Assembly: GCA_037179385.1 (NCBI GenBank)
Contig: CM074181.1
Span: forward strand, 51,966,297 to 52,030,296
Direction: 5' to 3'
DNA: 64,000 bases
Source: Holothuria scabra
Taxonomy: Eukaryota; Echinodermata; Holothuroidea; Aspidochirotida; Holothuriidae
The translations under genes and the position numbers were made by a program. Numbering within the stretch: position 1 is the stretch's first letter; every line of letters starts with the position of its first letter. The notes below the pieces were generated by a model that saw nothing but the letters and a program-made list of their open reading frames with translations, was not told where the DNA came from and did no database searches. Shown here in pieces: positions 1 to 10,273 of the stretch.

Positions 1-27
1 TCTACATTTTTTTCACTTTCAGACAAC

Positions 28-842
28 TCTGCCCCTTTCTGACAAAAAGAAGTAACCCACATTTTCAATATTTTGAGCTATTTACCAAAATGCGTTACCT
101 TAAAGCCAACAGAAATGCTTCTATATGGCACAAGGGCACCTGCTATAAGTAACTGAACAATTTATAACTTAAACATTGGAAAATATTTTTTCCCAAAATT
201 CATTGCAAAAGCGGACTAATGTGGTCAACTTCCTTTTGTGAGAAAACAATATCCATGTGAATACAAACACTTTTCTGACAGATAGACAGTATGATCTATA
301 ATATTTAATTTCAATATTCTGTCATATTTTTTAATAGAAAATGTTTTGTTTTGTTTTGTTTTATATAGGAGATATTGTAAAAGTTGATTACCAAGATTTT
401 CAATGTGGATTACTTCTTTTTGTAAGAAAAAAACCGGTTAAAGTATTCCTCACAATATTTCTGACAGAAAGAAGTACAATTAGCCACTGCTTCTTTTTGT
501 CAGAAACAGTTCAGTCAAAATAATTCTTTTATTTTCTGATAGAAAGAAGCAAAAGCCCTTAGCTAGCCTTTCTTTGTCAGAAACAGTTCGGTCAAAAATA
601 ATTCTTTTATTTTCTGATAGAAAGAAGTACAATTAAGCCATATTGCTTCTTTTTGTCTGAAAAGAATGTAGTTTTCCATGTGGGTTACTTCTTTCCTTGG
701 CTGATTATCTCAGGAAGTAGATTACATGTTAGAATTTTAAATATCTGAAAATTTAAGTTTCAGTAAGAGAAAAAAGAATATGAAATAAAATCAATTCTGA
801 AAAAAATGTGGATTACTTCTTTTTGTCAGAAAGGGGCAGAAC
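28..842. mobile_element. MITE-like element with ~39 bp terminal inverted repeats
   Basis: The two ends are near-perfect inverted copies of each other: 28-66 (TCTGCCCCTTTCTGAC...) matches the reverse complement of 803-842 with about one mismatch. The interior is AT-rich and holds several further copies of the end motif CTTCTTTTTGTCAG in both orientations near 200-240, 400-430, 455-510 and 570-700. I see no transposase frame. I did not find a convincing target-site duplication, so the superfamily is unknown. Internal palindromic subrepeats suggest growth by internal duplication. Confidence 0.75.
490..645. repeat. 77-bp tandem duplication inside the terminal-inverted-repeat element
   Basis: Two head-to-tail copies with a period of 77 bases, anchored by CAGAAACAGTTC at 501 and 578. 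Each unit begins with a CTTCTTTTTGTCAG-like motif and ends with a CTGATAGAAAGAAG-like motif that is nearly its reverse complement. Each unit could therefore fold into a hairpin. Confidence 0.7.
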
Positions 843-942
843 TACGAGGATAAAGTGGGTTTATTGCGTCACTTCCTGTTTGTTGATCGCTTGATCACAG
901 CTTGATTCACCACGGGGGATCAAGTGTGCAAGCAAAACCTTT

Positions 943-989
943 GATCTCGAGGGGAGGATCTGATCTGGATCTGATCCCCCCTCGAGATC
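943..989. repeat. GATC-rich 47-bp palindrome
   Basis: An almost perfect palindrome: GATCTCGAGGGGAGGATC on the left pairs with GATCCCCCCTCGAGATC on the right around a centre at about 966. Flanking sequence at 880-1010 is also dense in GATC. No coding role is visible; it may be the core of a short fold-back element. Confidence 0.7.
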
Positions 990-2738
990 AGCTCTCAAGT
1001 GTGAAAGAGGTCCTAGCTGTCATAAGAGGCAACTCAAGGGGAAGACTTGAACCATATTTGAACCACATCATTCTGAAATTTCTTCATTATGTTACTTTCT
1101 CAGTATATATCACATGCTGTTTAATTTCATCTAACCACGGATGCCGCCAGAAACACAAAAAAGGAGGGGGTTTATTACTGCTAAATCCTACGTCAAATAT
1201 GATGCTGTTCTATGCTCAAGTTATGAGTGCATGGGTTCATTACAGAGACAATTTGCTTCAAGACTTCTGTAAGTTGCAATTTGAAGGGTTTTAAAGGCCA
1301 TTTATGTAGCCTAACTTGAAACATTCCTGCAAAAGTGTCTTTTTTGGAAGTAAGATGTCAAGATATTGACAATTTTTCTTAACTTGTATGAAAAAAGAAA
1401 AGAGGTGCCATTTGACCCACCTTCTTCTGGAAAGGGAGATTACCCCCCCCCCTCACAGAAACACTGCTAACTACACCAGGGAGTTGACAGAAGGACTCCC
1501 TCAATCATGCTAGCCTATGTAGCGCCTCTGTGATGGCCACCCCCTTAGGCTGCCTCCCCTCAGAGCCTGCATCGAATATTTATAAGCCTATATGAAGCTA
1601 CGAACATACTGTACCATAACCTGTGTCTAGTGTAACACTGAGCAATAACATTAGAACAGTGGGCTTTACAACAAAATACACTGTGAACAGTTCTATAGTA
1701 TGTGATACCTAACATTACTCGATGTGAGCTGTATAATGGTTGAAAGCTTGTGGATGCGAGTAAAATTTAAGAGGCTTCAGCTTATAACAAACAGTGAGTT
1801 TACTACACCCCTTGCTAGTAAAATAGATATAAAATAGTTTCAAAGAAACTGGATAGGAATTTTGGAAAGCAACTTTCGGGTATACCTTGATACCTTGTTC
1901 GCAAGTGAAGGTTCTTAGTATTGAGAGAGTTGTCGAAAGATCATAAATATTCAAATTCCAATTGTTCTTCACGTATGTAAATGAACTTTCCATAAGTTTT
2001 CTATGAAGTTGAAATAATTTGGGCTCTAACGCCAGCGGACGTTAGTTTTTTTGCAGCAAGAAGCTGGAGGAAAAAAAATTTGTCCACCCCGCGGGCTACC
2101 CTCATGTTTGCCAACATGAATCTCCAACCACTGATAATTTGAGCACAATACAACATCAATCACTGTACAATGCAAAGCAAACCTTGTTTACAATTTGAAA
2201 GAAATCAATTTTAAAAATGATAATAATTACTTTTGACTTTTCACAAGTCCCCAAGGAATGTGGATGTCACACACTGACATCATTCTGAACATTCCTTTTA
2301 AGCCACAGATTTTTGGTTCATCCATATGTCTTCACCTTCCTTCAATATTTTTATGGCTGTCTTTCAAACTTTTCCAAATGTGTAGAAACAGCAGTGTAAC
2401 CACTCACGCTTGAAGTTGAGTTTACAAGAATTTTATGGCAGGCCATAAACAATCCCTGGGGACTCTTGAGACCCCCACAGGAATGTTTATGTTCTTCACT
2501 CAAAGGAGAAGATCGCAGAGATAGATCAGACGATTCTACAGAAAATATTTGCCTTATCCTTCACACTGTAGCAATAATCCTTTTTTTTGTAATGGTGCAG
2601 TGTGTAATGCTGCCAAAAAGGGGTACACCAGAATGGTCAATGGTCATTGCACTGGTATCAAACAGTCTTCACACAGATACAGATTTTGAAAAATAGTAGG
2701 AGCCTGAGTTGGTTGGTTGGCTGGTTTGTTGCTGGAGT
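990..2738. other. No gene recognised
   Basis: AT-rich sequence with a C homopolymer at about 1444-1454. A frame of about 130 codons overlaps 902-1294, but it starts upstream of the 943-989 palindrome and reads through it, with no domain or codon-like character, so I do not call it. Apart from the dispersed repeat at 1508-1570 I see nothing else. Confidence 0.5.
1508..1570 (+). repeat. Dispersed repeat, partner of 62045-62118 in inverse orientation
   Basis: The stretch from TGCTAGCCTATGTAGCGCC through CCTCAGAGCCTGC matches the reverse complement of 62045-62118 over ~60 bases with a few substitutions and small indels. The two copies lie 60 kb apart. The family is not recognised. Confidence 0.65.
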
Positions 2739-2992
2739 GTAAAGGCCTAATCCTCTCACCCCAAAAAGTTGCAATTCTCCTAACCAAACCTACTTACTTA
2801 AGCAGACTATACCATCTAAAGTTCATCTGAATTCTAACCAAATCTCAGTTTATTACTTCAGAGTGAGTAGACAAGACCCAAATGTGCAATCAAAACACTC
2901 TCAGCACAGTACAAGCTGTGCATGCACTAAGCATTTTGCTAACTTTGCTGTCAATGCTGTCAATTAAAGAGCTGTGCCAACTGAGAATATTG
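2739..2992 (+). mobile_element. Family A MITE, 3'-truncated copy
   Basis: Starts with the family A terminus (TAAAGGCCTAATCCTCTCACCCC) and follows the A2-A4 copies through the CTCAGTTTATTRCTTCAG block and the AAAGAGCTG block. It stops before the right inverted repeat, where a family B SINE fragment begins. Confidence 0.7.
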
Positions 2993-3001
2993 TGAAGTTG
3001 C

Positions 3002-3050
3002 TGGTCACTAGATTGTTTTCCCTCCTCCATAGCTGATTCAGAACATCACA
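3002..3050 (-). mobile_element. Family B SINE fragment
   Basis: GGTCACTAGATTGTTTTCCC and the bases after it match the body of the B6 and B7 SINEs (CTCACTGGCTTGTTTTCCCC) in the same reversed orientation. Only about 50 bases are preserved. Confidence 0.5.
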
Positions 3051-3091
3051 TATCTGTTAATGGCACTTGACATTACATTTTATAAGTTCAT

Positions 3092-3203
3092 GGACTCTAA
3101 AAGTGGAACCTACTGCAATTGTGCGTGATGCTCCACATGAGCAATGGAGTAGGGAAAACAATTGACATTAAGCCACAACTGGAAAAAAGGAGTGGCTAGC
3201 TCG
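3092..3203 (+). mobile_element. Family B SINE fragment
   Basis: GGAACCTACTGCAATTGTG through AAGCCACAACTGGAAAAAAGG matches the body of the full copy at 30262-30510. It lies opposite to the fragment at 3002-3050, so the two are head to head. The following tail has been replaced by a GACT tetranucleotide array. Confidence 0.65.
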
Positions 3204-3492
3204 ACCGACCGACCGAACGATGGACTGGACGACTGACTGAGTGACTGACTGACTGACTGACTAGACTGACTGACAAACTGACTAACTGACTGGACTGACT
3301 GACTAGACTGACTGGCTGACTGACTGGCCTACTCACTGACTGACTGACTCACTCACTCACTGACTGACTCACTGAATGACTGGCTGACTGATTGACTCAC
3401 TGACTGACTGACTGACTGACTGACTCACTGACTGACTGACTGAATAACTCACTCACTCACTCACTGACTGACTCACTGACTGACTGACTCAA
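3204..3492. repeat. (GACT)n / (CACT)n tetranucleotide microsatellite, ~290 bp
   Basis: An almost unbroken run of GACT and ACTC tetranucleotides, starting from CGACCGACCGAACGA. It sits at the 3' end of the SINE fragment at 3092-3203. In this SINE family the tail is itself a short tandem repeat, so the array probably grew from the tail. Confidence 0.9.
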
Positions 3493-3515
3493 TAAATTTT
3501 ATAAGTCCATGGATG

Positions 3516-3881
3516 AAAGTGGCTCATTGAGTTGGTTCATAAAATTCAATAAATTTTTTCAAACCTGTGAAGTTTTCCACACATACCAATGACAAATGGT
3601 CAAACTTAGATAATCCTCATATCCTACATAGCCTACACTTAATGTTTTATGAGTGAGTATACTTAATGGTTTGATTCCCTTTTTAAAAATTTGTGACCCG
3701 ACACTTTTCAAAATATGCACAAAACCTTTACAAGTCAGGAAACCACAAAATTCAAAATTCTGTCTTTTTCTGTAATTATTTGATATTACTTTATGGTAAA
3801 CTATAAGCATTTTCATATGTGTGGTAGTGACCCTTTAACACTCTCACTAAGTAATCCCTATCAACTCAATGAGCCCCTTTA
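3516..3881 (+). mobile_element. Family C MITE, full copy
   Basis: Terminal inverted repeats: AAAGTGGCTCATTGAGTTGG at the left, and at the right the reverse complement AAAGGGGCTCATTGAGTTGA. The interior is shared with 35839-36199 in the same orientation and with 33816-34113 in reverse, including AGTCAGGAAACCACAAAATT. It has no coding capacity, and the duplicated target is not clear. Confidence 0.8.
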
Positions 3882-3883
3882 AA

Positions 3884-3981
3884 TGAACTCTAACTGGGAA
3901 TCAAACCCAGATCTTCTAGTGAGAAGCCCATGTACACTCTACTTCTATACCAAACATGTACACTCTACTTCTATACCAAAC
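3884..3981 (-). repeat. tRNA-like SINE head with a 26-bp tandem duplication
   Basis: On the minus strand the sequence carries an A-box-like TGGTATAGAAGTAGAG and, ~35 bases on, a T-arm CTGGG-TTTGATT-CCCAG with a perfect 5-bp stem and a B-box-like core. The acceptor stem does not close, so this is not a functional tRNA gene. The A-box part is duplicated head to tail (period 26, 3930-3981). Confidence 0.6.
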
Positions 3982-3989
3982 ATGGAGTG

Positions 3990-4145
3990 CAGGCATCTGA
4001 GAAATGAGCGTTTCCTAATTAAAACATGCCCTGATGATGCTTCTTCAGAAAGCAAAATAGACACCCTAGTAGATCAAAGGCAGTATGGGGGTGCTGGTAT
4101 CTGAGTTTGTTACATGATATTTGCCCTCAAATGAGCTATGCTTAA
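3990..4145 (-). repeat. Family F dispersed repeat
   Basis: The reverse complement matches 15112-15265 over about 150 bases: ATTTGAGGGCA, ACAAACTCAGATAC, TTTGATCTACT.GGGTGTCTAT and the AGAAGCA block are all shared in order. No inverted termini are seen. It may be the body of a SINE. Confidence 0.65.
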
Positions 4146-5137
4146 TCCATTAATCAGACATGAAATGTGAATATATCAAGTGTGTGTGTATTCCTTCCAG
4201 AAACGACAAGAGGAACGTTTCATCATGACTTTTGCAAGCAGGCATACAGAGTTGATCAATATGATACAAATTTTTTTTTGACAATGGCCTTGTCCTGTAA
4301 AATTTAATCACTGTCAAGGCCATTTGGCCTCTGTGCCCTACAGAACGTCCCTGTGAGATGACATTGTGGTCTGTGAAAAATGACATTGTGGTCTGTGAAA
4401 AATCACTTGTTTGGCCTTGGTGCCCTCATAGTTTATATGACATGCCCTTAAAACTGAAGGGAAATGGCCTTGCCCTGTTGGAACCTTATTTCCAGCCCTG
4501 CTATAATGGTCAAATTTTACAGTTATATGCAGTGAATCTCAAAGCCATTTACAGATGAACAGGAACTGAAAAGAAATCAATCTTTTAGTTACCTGTAGAG
4601 CTTCTCTTCTGTATGTCTAAGAGGCAACTTATATCAGTACAAGAGCCAATCCTACTTCCCACACATTTCTCTCAAGCCTAGTTTATTCAGTCACTGTCCA
4701 TCACAGCTTTCCATAATAAAAGAATAGAAATTATTTCCCTCCAAATAAATAGAACAGAAAGGGAGATTGTTTGCCCTCCCTGCCAAAAAAAGCTTCTTAC
4801 AAGATCTGATGCAGCTTGAATGGAAAGAGGAGCAGTCAAGCATAGGAATGATATAAGAAAACTATTGCTTGCCTACTTCCAGCCTTAAAAGGGATTAACT
4901 GGTTGGGTAACCAGATGCTGTATTTGAGTGAGAAAGTTAAATTCAATTGTAAATGAACTAGCTTTGCCACAAATACTGTGATGCTATGTCTGTGTTCGGA
5001 ATAAGAAGATTCAATATACTTCATTGCTCATGCAGGAAACTGCCTTCAGTAGGAGGTTGCTTTCCCTAGACTTTTTTCCACAGAGCAATTTCAAAGTATT
5101 GTGCAATAGACTTTTGGTGCGCATCATTGCTGTCAAT
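4146..5137. other. No gene; short 22-bp tandem duplication
   Basis: TGACATTGTGGTCTGTGAAAAA is repeated exactly at 4359-4380 and 4381-4402. The rest is AT-rich sequence without a supported feature. Confidence 0.6.
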
Positions 5138-5250
5138 GTCATTTCACTGTGGCCAATTAAGATGCACCCCAAAATTCCCAACCACAAGTCACTATAATAA
5201 AAGTGACTTGTGGGAGTGAGTGCAATTCTTATTAGGCCACAGTAAATGAC
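5138..5250. mobile_element. Long palindrome / fold-back MITE, 113 bp
   Basis: The left arm 5138-5193 (GTCATTTCACTGTGGCCAAT... to ...CCACAAGTCACT) pairs with the right arm 5202-5250 around an 8-base loop, ATAATAAA. The inner 14 bases (CACAAGTCACT side) and outer 20 bases pair almost perfectly; the middle has an indel. As RNA it would make one long hairpin of precursor-microRNA size, but I have no evidence that it is transcribed. Confidence 0.75.
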
Positions 5251-5477
5251 ACTTACCGTCTAAAATTAGCATTAAAAAAAACAAAGACAAAATTTAGCCA
5301 TATTTTACTGTAAGAGTACATTGGAGAGGAACATTTTAAAATCCCATGGAATGACATATTTTATTGATCTTTTCTTCTTTTTTTTTTGACACATTAAGTT
5401 GCTTTCCTCCATTTTCTCACAGCAATAGGCAAAACCTGATCATTAAATCCAAATATCTCCTTCTGCCACCAGTTCTT

Positions 5478-5757
5478 ATCAGACCTTCAAAGAGCCACAC
5501 TCATGCCATCGCAACAGGTATCAAATATTCTCTTTTGATGTGCCAGGTCTTGAGTTTTAGATTTTCGAGGTGTGCAACAACAAATAACACTCCTCAGGAA
5601 ATTAGGAAGTGTGATAGCTGTTCAGTTTTCTATATTTTACAGATTTATGTGAGTTCCGATCTTCATCTAGGTATGCAAAAAATCACACTCCTCACTGTGA
5701 TTTGAGAAGAGTGTTGGTGTGCGACAGAACTCACAGGCCTCAAAATTGAAGGTCTGA
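5478..5757 (-). mobile_element. Family H MITE, ~280 bp
   Basis: Ends are inverted repeats: ATCAGACCTTCAA at the left and TTGAAGGTCTGAT at the right. Read in reverse complement, the interior matches the interrupted copy at 31942-32405 (TTGAATTTTGAGG, GAGTGTGATTTTT, GAAAATCTAAAACTCAAG). A 113-codon frame crosses the element but looks like chance. Confidence 0.75.
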
Positions 5758-6002
5758 TGTACTCAGTCAGGCCTTCGAATTAATGTACACAGATAAATGA
5801 TCCATTTCACACTGACTATTCAAGTGTAACTCTCCTTCCCCCCCCCCTTGGGCCTGGGGTTGCAAAGCAATTAAGCCCTTTTCCCCCTGTCAATGGAAGC
5901 GACTAGAGGGAAGGACTTAGCCTACACTATGTATGAACTCCATCTGAAACTGAACTAAAACTTTAACCTATAAAAAACCATATTTAAACTTGACCTTTTT
6001 TA

Positions 6003-7563
6003 TAGTGTTCAATCGATTATGCTATAATCGGTAATACCCGATTACCGATTATTTAATTTAACAATCGGCCCGATGCCGATTACCGATCACCAATTATTAG
6101 AAAGAGGGAAGTCACATGTTTGTCACTTAGCACGTGTCCCTTACTTCGTGCATATCGTATTACCATAACCAGTTCAGGATGGAAAATATTGGGAATATTT
6201 CTGTTCATTTCACGAACGAGATATCACTTTTGTAGGCAAAATATTTTCACTTCAAAAGTGGAGATACAAATCAACCCTTAATACTGTACAATTGTTTGCA
6301 GTCGATGTCACATGCCCTTTGAAAATTTAGTTCTCAGGCCAACATCATGCTCTGTCTAGTTTTTATCCCCCAATCATGTTGGAACATTGCATTCTGTTAC
6401 TGTACTGTACTGGGTTGTAGTTGCGTTAATGTACTGTAGCTACTCTCCCCCTTTAACGAACCCCATGTATTAGAAGCAATCATGATAATCTTAGCAGTTC
6501 TTGGCACCCGTATAACGTATCTTATGGTTCCTTTCCGATTTAAATATCCCCGTACATTTTAAGCAGTTCTCGTCCAAAACTTCCGTCTTGTTTAAAAAGA
6601 ATCTGCAACTGAAATGCACGTAAGTCCGATCCCGAAAAATCCACGTACGCAGAGATTTGTGATGACATTTCAAGGTGAATTTAGCACAGGGCTCGCCCGG
6701 CTTCGCTAGCCGGCATTACAAGCGCGATCGTCGTAACACAAACTCAATGGGAAAATTTGTCTCGAGACCGAGTATTTTCACACACTAAATCACATAGGCT
6801 AAGGCGCGTGTTGTGATTGGCTGCCTAGATCAAAGCAATCGAACCAATCACGAAGCAGGGGCCAATTTAAATTTGCAATGGATCTTTTGCATTTGATGTC
6901 ACAGAGCAAAATATGATGCCTTGTTTGGCGGTAAAAACGGACACGCACGCAAGTCTAGTGCATGCGTGGACCAAGAACATTGCTTAAGTCCTACCGTAAA
7001 TAACATTACGGAAGGAATGCTGGGAACTACTTAATTTATGAAGGGAATAACCACCGAACTTCACAAGATTCTAGGTGCTACGTGTACAAAACGTGCACAG
7101 ATATGTATGCGAAGCTTGGGGATTTGAAAAAAAGGGCGAAACACTCCGGCCAGATAGTCTGTACTATGTGTTTTGTGCAGAACAGTTTGTACAGCAACTT
7201 ACGCAGCGCTTTCTGCGAGACAGCAAGAGTACACCTTGAATGCACTTCTAAATCGAATTCCAGGTAATACTACCCGGTTATAGCAGAAAACATTAAACGA
7301 TCATTCCCATGGCAGGGGTAAAATGTAGGTTTGTGATTATCAATGCATCCCGTTTTGGCGGGAAGTTGAAGGATTGAGTTTTCACGGGAATTTTAACGAA
7401 ATTAAGTGCAAGGTTCAAGTATATTTAGCCCCCTTTTCCAGTTTGCAAATAATCGGTGGTAGTGATTGGTTGAATGGCAGAATTTTACCGATGCCGATTA
7501 TTTACCAATAACGCAATAATCGGCCCGATGCCGATTACTTAACAGATGATCGGTCGAACACTA
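6003..7563. mobile_element. Non-autonomous hAT-like element, ~1.56 kb
   Basis: The termini TAGTGTTCAATCGAT and its inverted partner ATCGGTCGAACACTA fit the hAT pattern of YAGTGTTC ends. The flanking 8-mers are CTTTTTTA (5995-6002) and CTTTTTTG (7564-7571), a 7/8 target duplication. Subterminal copies of AATCGGCCCGATGCCGATTA occur at about 6062 and 7517, as expected for transposase-binding sites. Only ~60-codon frames are present and none resembles a hAT transposase, so it is non-autonomous. The interior 6690-7280 is richer in G+C and CpG than its surroundings and includes opposed CCAAT boxes (GATTGGCT about 6816, AACCAATCAC about 6843), so it may contain captured promoter-like DNA. Confidence 0.8.
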
Positions 7564-9956
7564 CTTTTTTGTAGCACTGACACTAGATTATTTTTGGTGG
7601 GTTGTTTAATTAATCTCACCTACAGCTCTAACTTCAACTGTAACAAACTATACCTACAATGTGTGTTCCAAAATTTGAGTTTACTTTAAAATTTCAGGGA
7701 ATCATTTATCCTAAATCCACATATAATATATTGGCTCTAAACACCATCAAATCCCATATTGTAAACCGTTGCACCCCTCCAAGAAACTAATTCTTCAGTG
7801 TGAACACTTTGCCTAACACATTCTATATTACCCAAGCTATGCTCCTATTGGCTCTTCAGAAATTCCTCTCACTCTGTGAATTTTGTCTTGTTCTTTTAAG
7901 GTTAACAATTAAAATATTGATGTTTTCTCATCAGACAAGCTTTGAAAGGCTGAAGATTAAGCCTGCAGTTTGCAAAATCTCTATAAAAGTAAAAGAAATC
8001 AATTACAATACTAAGTCAGCTACCTTGTAATAGTTCTATTTAGGCTATCCAACCATTAAGCCCTAAGAATAAATATTAGAGTAAATTCATAGAGCTGATA
8101 GATTTCCAAAGGTTTCATTTCAGCTTAACTGCAACATGGCAAGCAGTAACCTCTCAATATATTTCTGACATTTAAAAAAACTTGCTGCAGGTAACAATTT
8201 GTAGATTACAGCTTTAGTCTACCACTTCATTTCATTTTCCTGAAGCTCAACATAAGACAGAAAATAGCTACCTTCAGCGACAACTAATTAAACAACAGAT
8301 ACGGCCAGCAAAATGTGAACAGCAGTGTCTACTTGTTGTCCATTCCTTTATAAATGTCAATGCACTATGAATTGAGCGACTTATGCTTCCGGAGCCTGAG
8401 TGACTCACACTTTCTTCTCACACAACTTTTCATTTAATCAAATGCCTTATCAGTTTGAAAATGGATCTCACTTGGATTCAATAAAATGAAAATCAAAGCC
8501 TTCAAAAGGAGAAATCAACCAGAAAATTGGTTGCCAGCCTCAAAGAAAACCTACAGAACTGAAATAGAGTAGGCATGTGTATCCATTCAAGACAGTGCAC
8601 TTGATAAATATCAAATGAAAAGATTTTAAACAAACTACAATCAGAATGAAAATCATGTGGTCCACTTCTTGTAATTAATGAAATGTACAGTAGAACAAAT
8701 AATTGAAATGTTTTCTTGGTGATGTGGCAAAGTTCTTTTGAAACAAATGGGTGTCGATTGATGTTGGGGAGCTAACAAAAAGTTAGAAAAAGTTATTATT
8801 AATGAAGGTTCACATCTGGCCTTGATTAACACATCTTTATCCTCTTGTGTTCAATTAAAAAGCAAAAACCTTTATACGTTGGACAAATCGAAGAACCAGA
8901 GCCACATTCGTAGATGGAAAACTCCATAATCCCTAAAAACAACAAATTAGTTTCTATCAAGACACTCTAGTTGAGAGCCATTGAAACCATCTACACAAAC
9001 GAGATGCTGAACATCTTATGCAATATCAACATTCACAAAACACCTTAGGGAGGCAGAAACTGCTGGGCAAATATCAGACAATAGCCCTCCATTCTCTTCA
9101 TGACATGCAAGCAACCAGTGATACCCTTTTGAGGTCCCTTCCGCAAGGAAATGCTGTCGTTGATCTATCGCCACCTGCTGAATTCAGAACTGAACTTAGC
9201 AGGTTGGTGACAAAACAAGGGGGTAGTGTGTTGCTGCCAAATGACCCATAAATAGCAACCAAAAAAAAAAAATACCCTATGGGAGCTAAAAGGGAGCGGG
9301 TTAATACCTGCCTGGGGCTCTGGTTTCACTAGGTTATAAAGAACTGCTTATTATCACTTTTGTTGTTTCAATGTGATATTTACACACAGTGGTGTGAATC
9401 ACGTGCATATGCTTGCAGTATTCCACTCCGCTCATTTACACTACATGGGAGAGCCAACTGCAGAGTGCCAATGAATTCCTCACAACAAAATGTAGGACTA
9501 CAAGAAAAGTATGATGTCCCTGGATATGTCTGAAACTCTGAATGTGATATTTTAAATGCTTTTGAAACAATGAACATACTGTTGGAGTTTGACTACAGTT
9601 TAATACTAAAATTCAGTAAAATACATTTGATAATACTGAAATGTATTTTCAGTAAATATATTAGTTAAGTTAGTGTAGTTAGGTTATAAGGTTTAATGAC
9701 ACAACACACCAATGTGTTGTAAAGTATCAACTAAATAAAAAAAAAGTTTTTCATCCTCAAGTTCAAGTTTGGTTTCAAATACACTTCAAACATAGTGCAA
9801 GTCCTTAACTTTAGTCGCCTCTTACGACAGGCAGAAAATACCATTCATGAGCACATTCAAGACATTTACATTCTTTTTAAAAGATTCAAAGTGAACCACC
9901 TAATTTTTGTACAGCCAATGTGGTGTACATGAAAAAACTTGTCTCTTCAGGATATT
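7564..9956. other. No gene recognised
   Basis: AT-rich sequence without a supported gene. A 77-codon frame at 9018-9251 has a moderately protein-like composition and a possible acceptor (CACCTTAG at about 9049) and donor (CAGGTTGGT at about 9201), but I do not recognise it. TTTAGTCGCCTCTTACGACA at 9813-9832 looks like a short dispersed-repeat motif. Confidence 0.4.
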
Positions 9957-10273
9957 TAAAGGCCCAATTCTCTCATCCCAAGCAGTACCAATTCTCCTAA
10001 CCTTCTCACTTAGTCCTTCCCACAATTGTCTGAAATTTATCCTCATCCAGAAATTATCTCAGTTTATTGCTTCAGGGTAAGTATAGAAAAGCTCAATGTG
10101 TAACCAAAACACTCTCAGTACACTTCATGCTGTGTAATATAAGCTTTGGTAGTTTGGTACTCTGCATTGTTTGAATTAAAACCGTACAACATCAATGAAA
10201 GAGCTGAGCCATTTGAGAATTTAGGTACACCCCTACCAAAATTTTAGTTTGGGGTGAGACAATTGGCACTTAA
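9957..10273 (+). mobile_element. Family A MITE, full-length copy
   Basis: Begins TTTAAAGGCCCAATTCTCTC and ends with the inverted equivalent GGCACTTAAA, preceded by TTTGGGGTGAGA, the reverse of the left TCTCATCCCAA. The interior blocks are shared with A3 and A4. TTAA-like bases lie at both ends. Non-coding. Confidence 0.8.

Noticed and set aside
902..1294. 130-codon frame
   Set aside because: It runs through the 47-bp palindrome and has no domain, no splice context and an atypical composition.
3884..3960. Possible functional tRNA gene on the minus strand
   Set aside because: The T-arm is perfect, but the acceptor stem does not pair and the A-box part is duplicated. It fits a SINE head.
5364..5705. 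113-codon frame
   Set aside because: It overlaps the family H MITE and starts in a T-tract; no domain.
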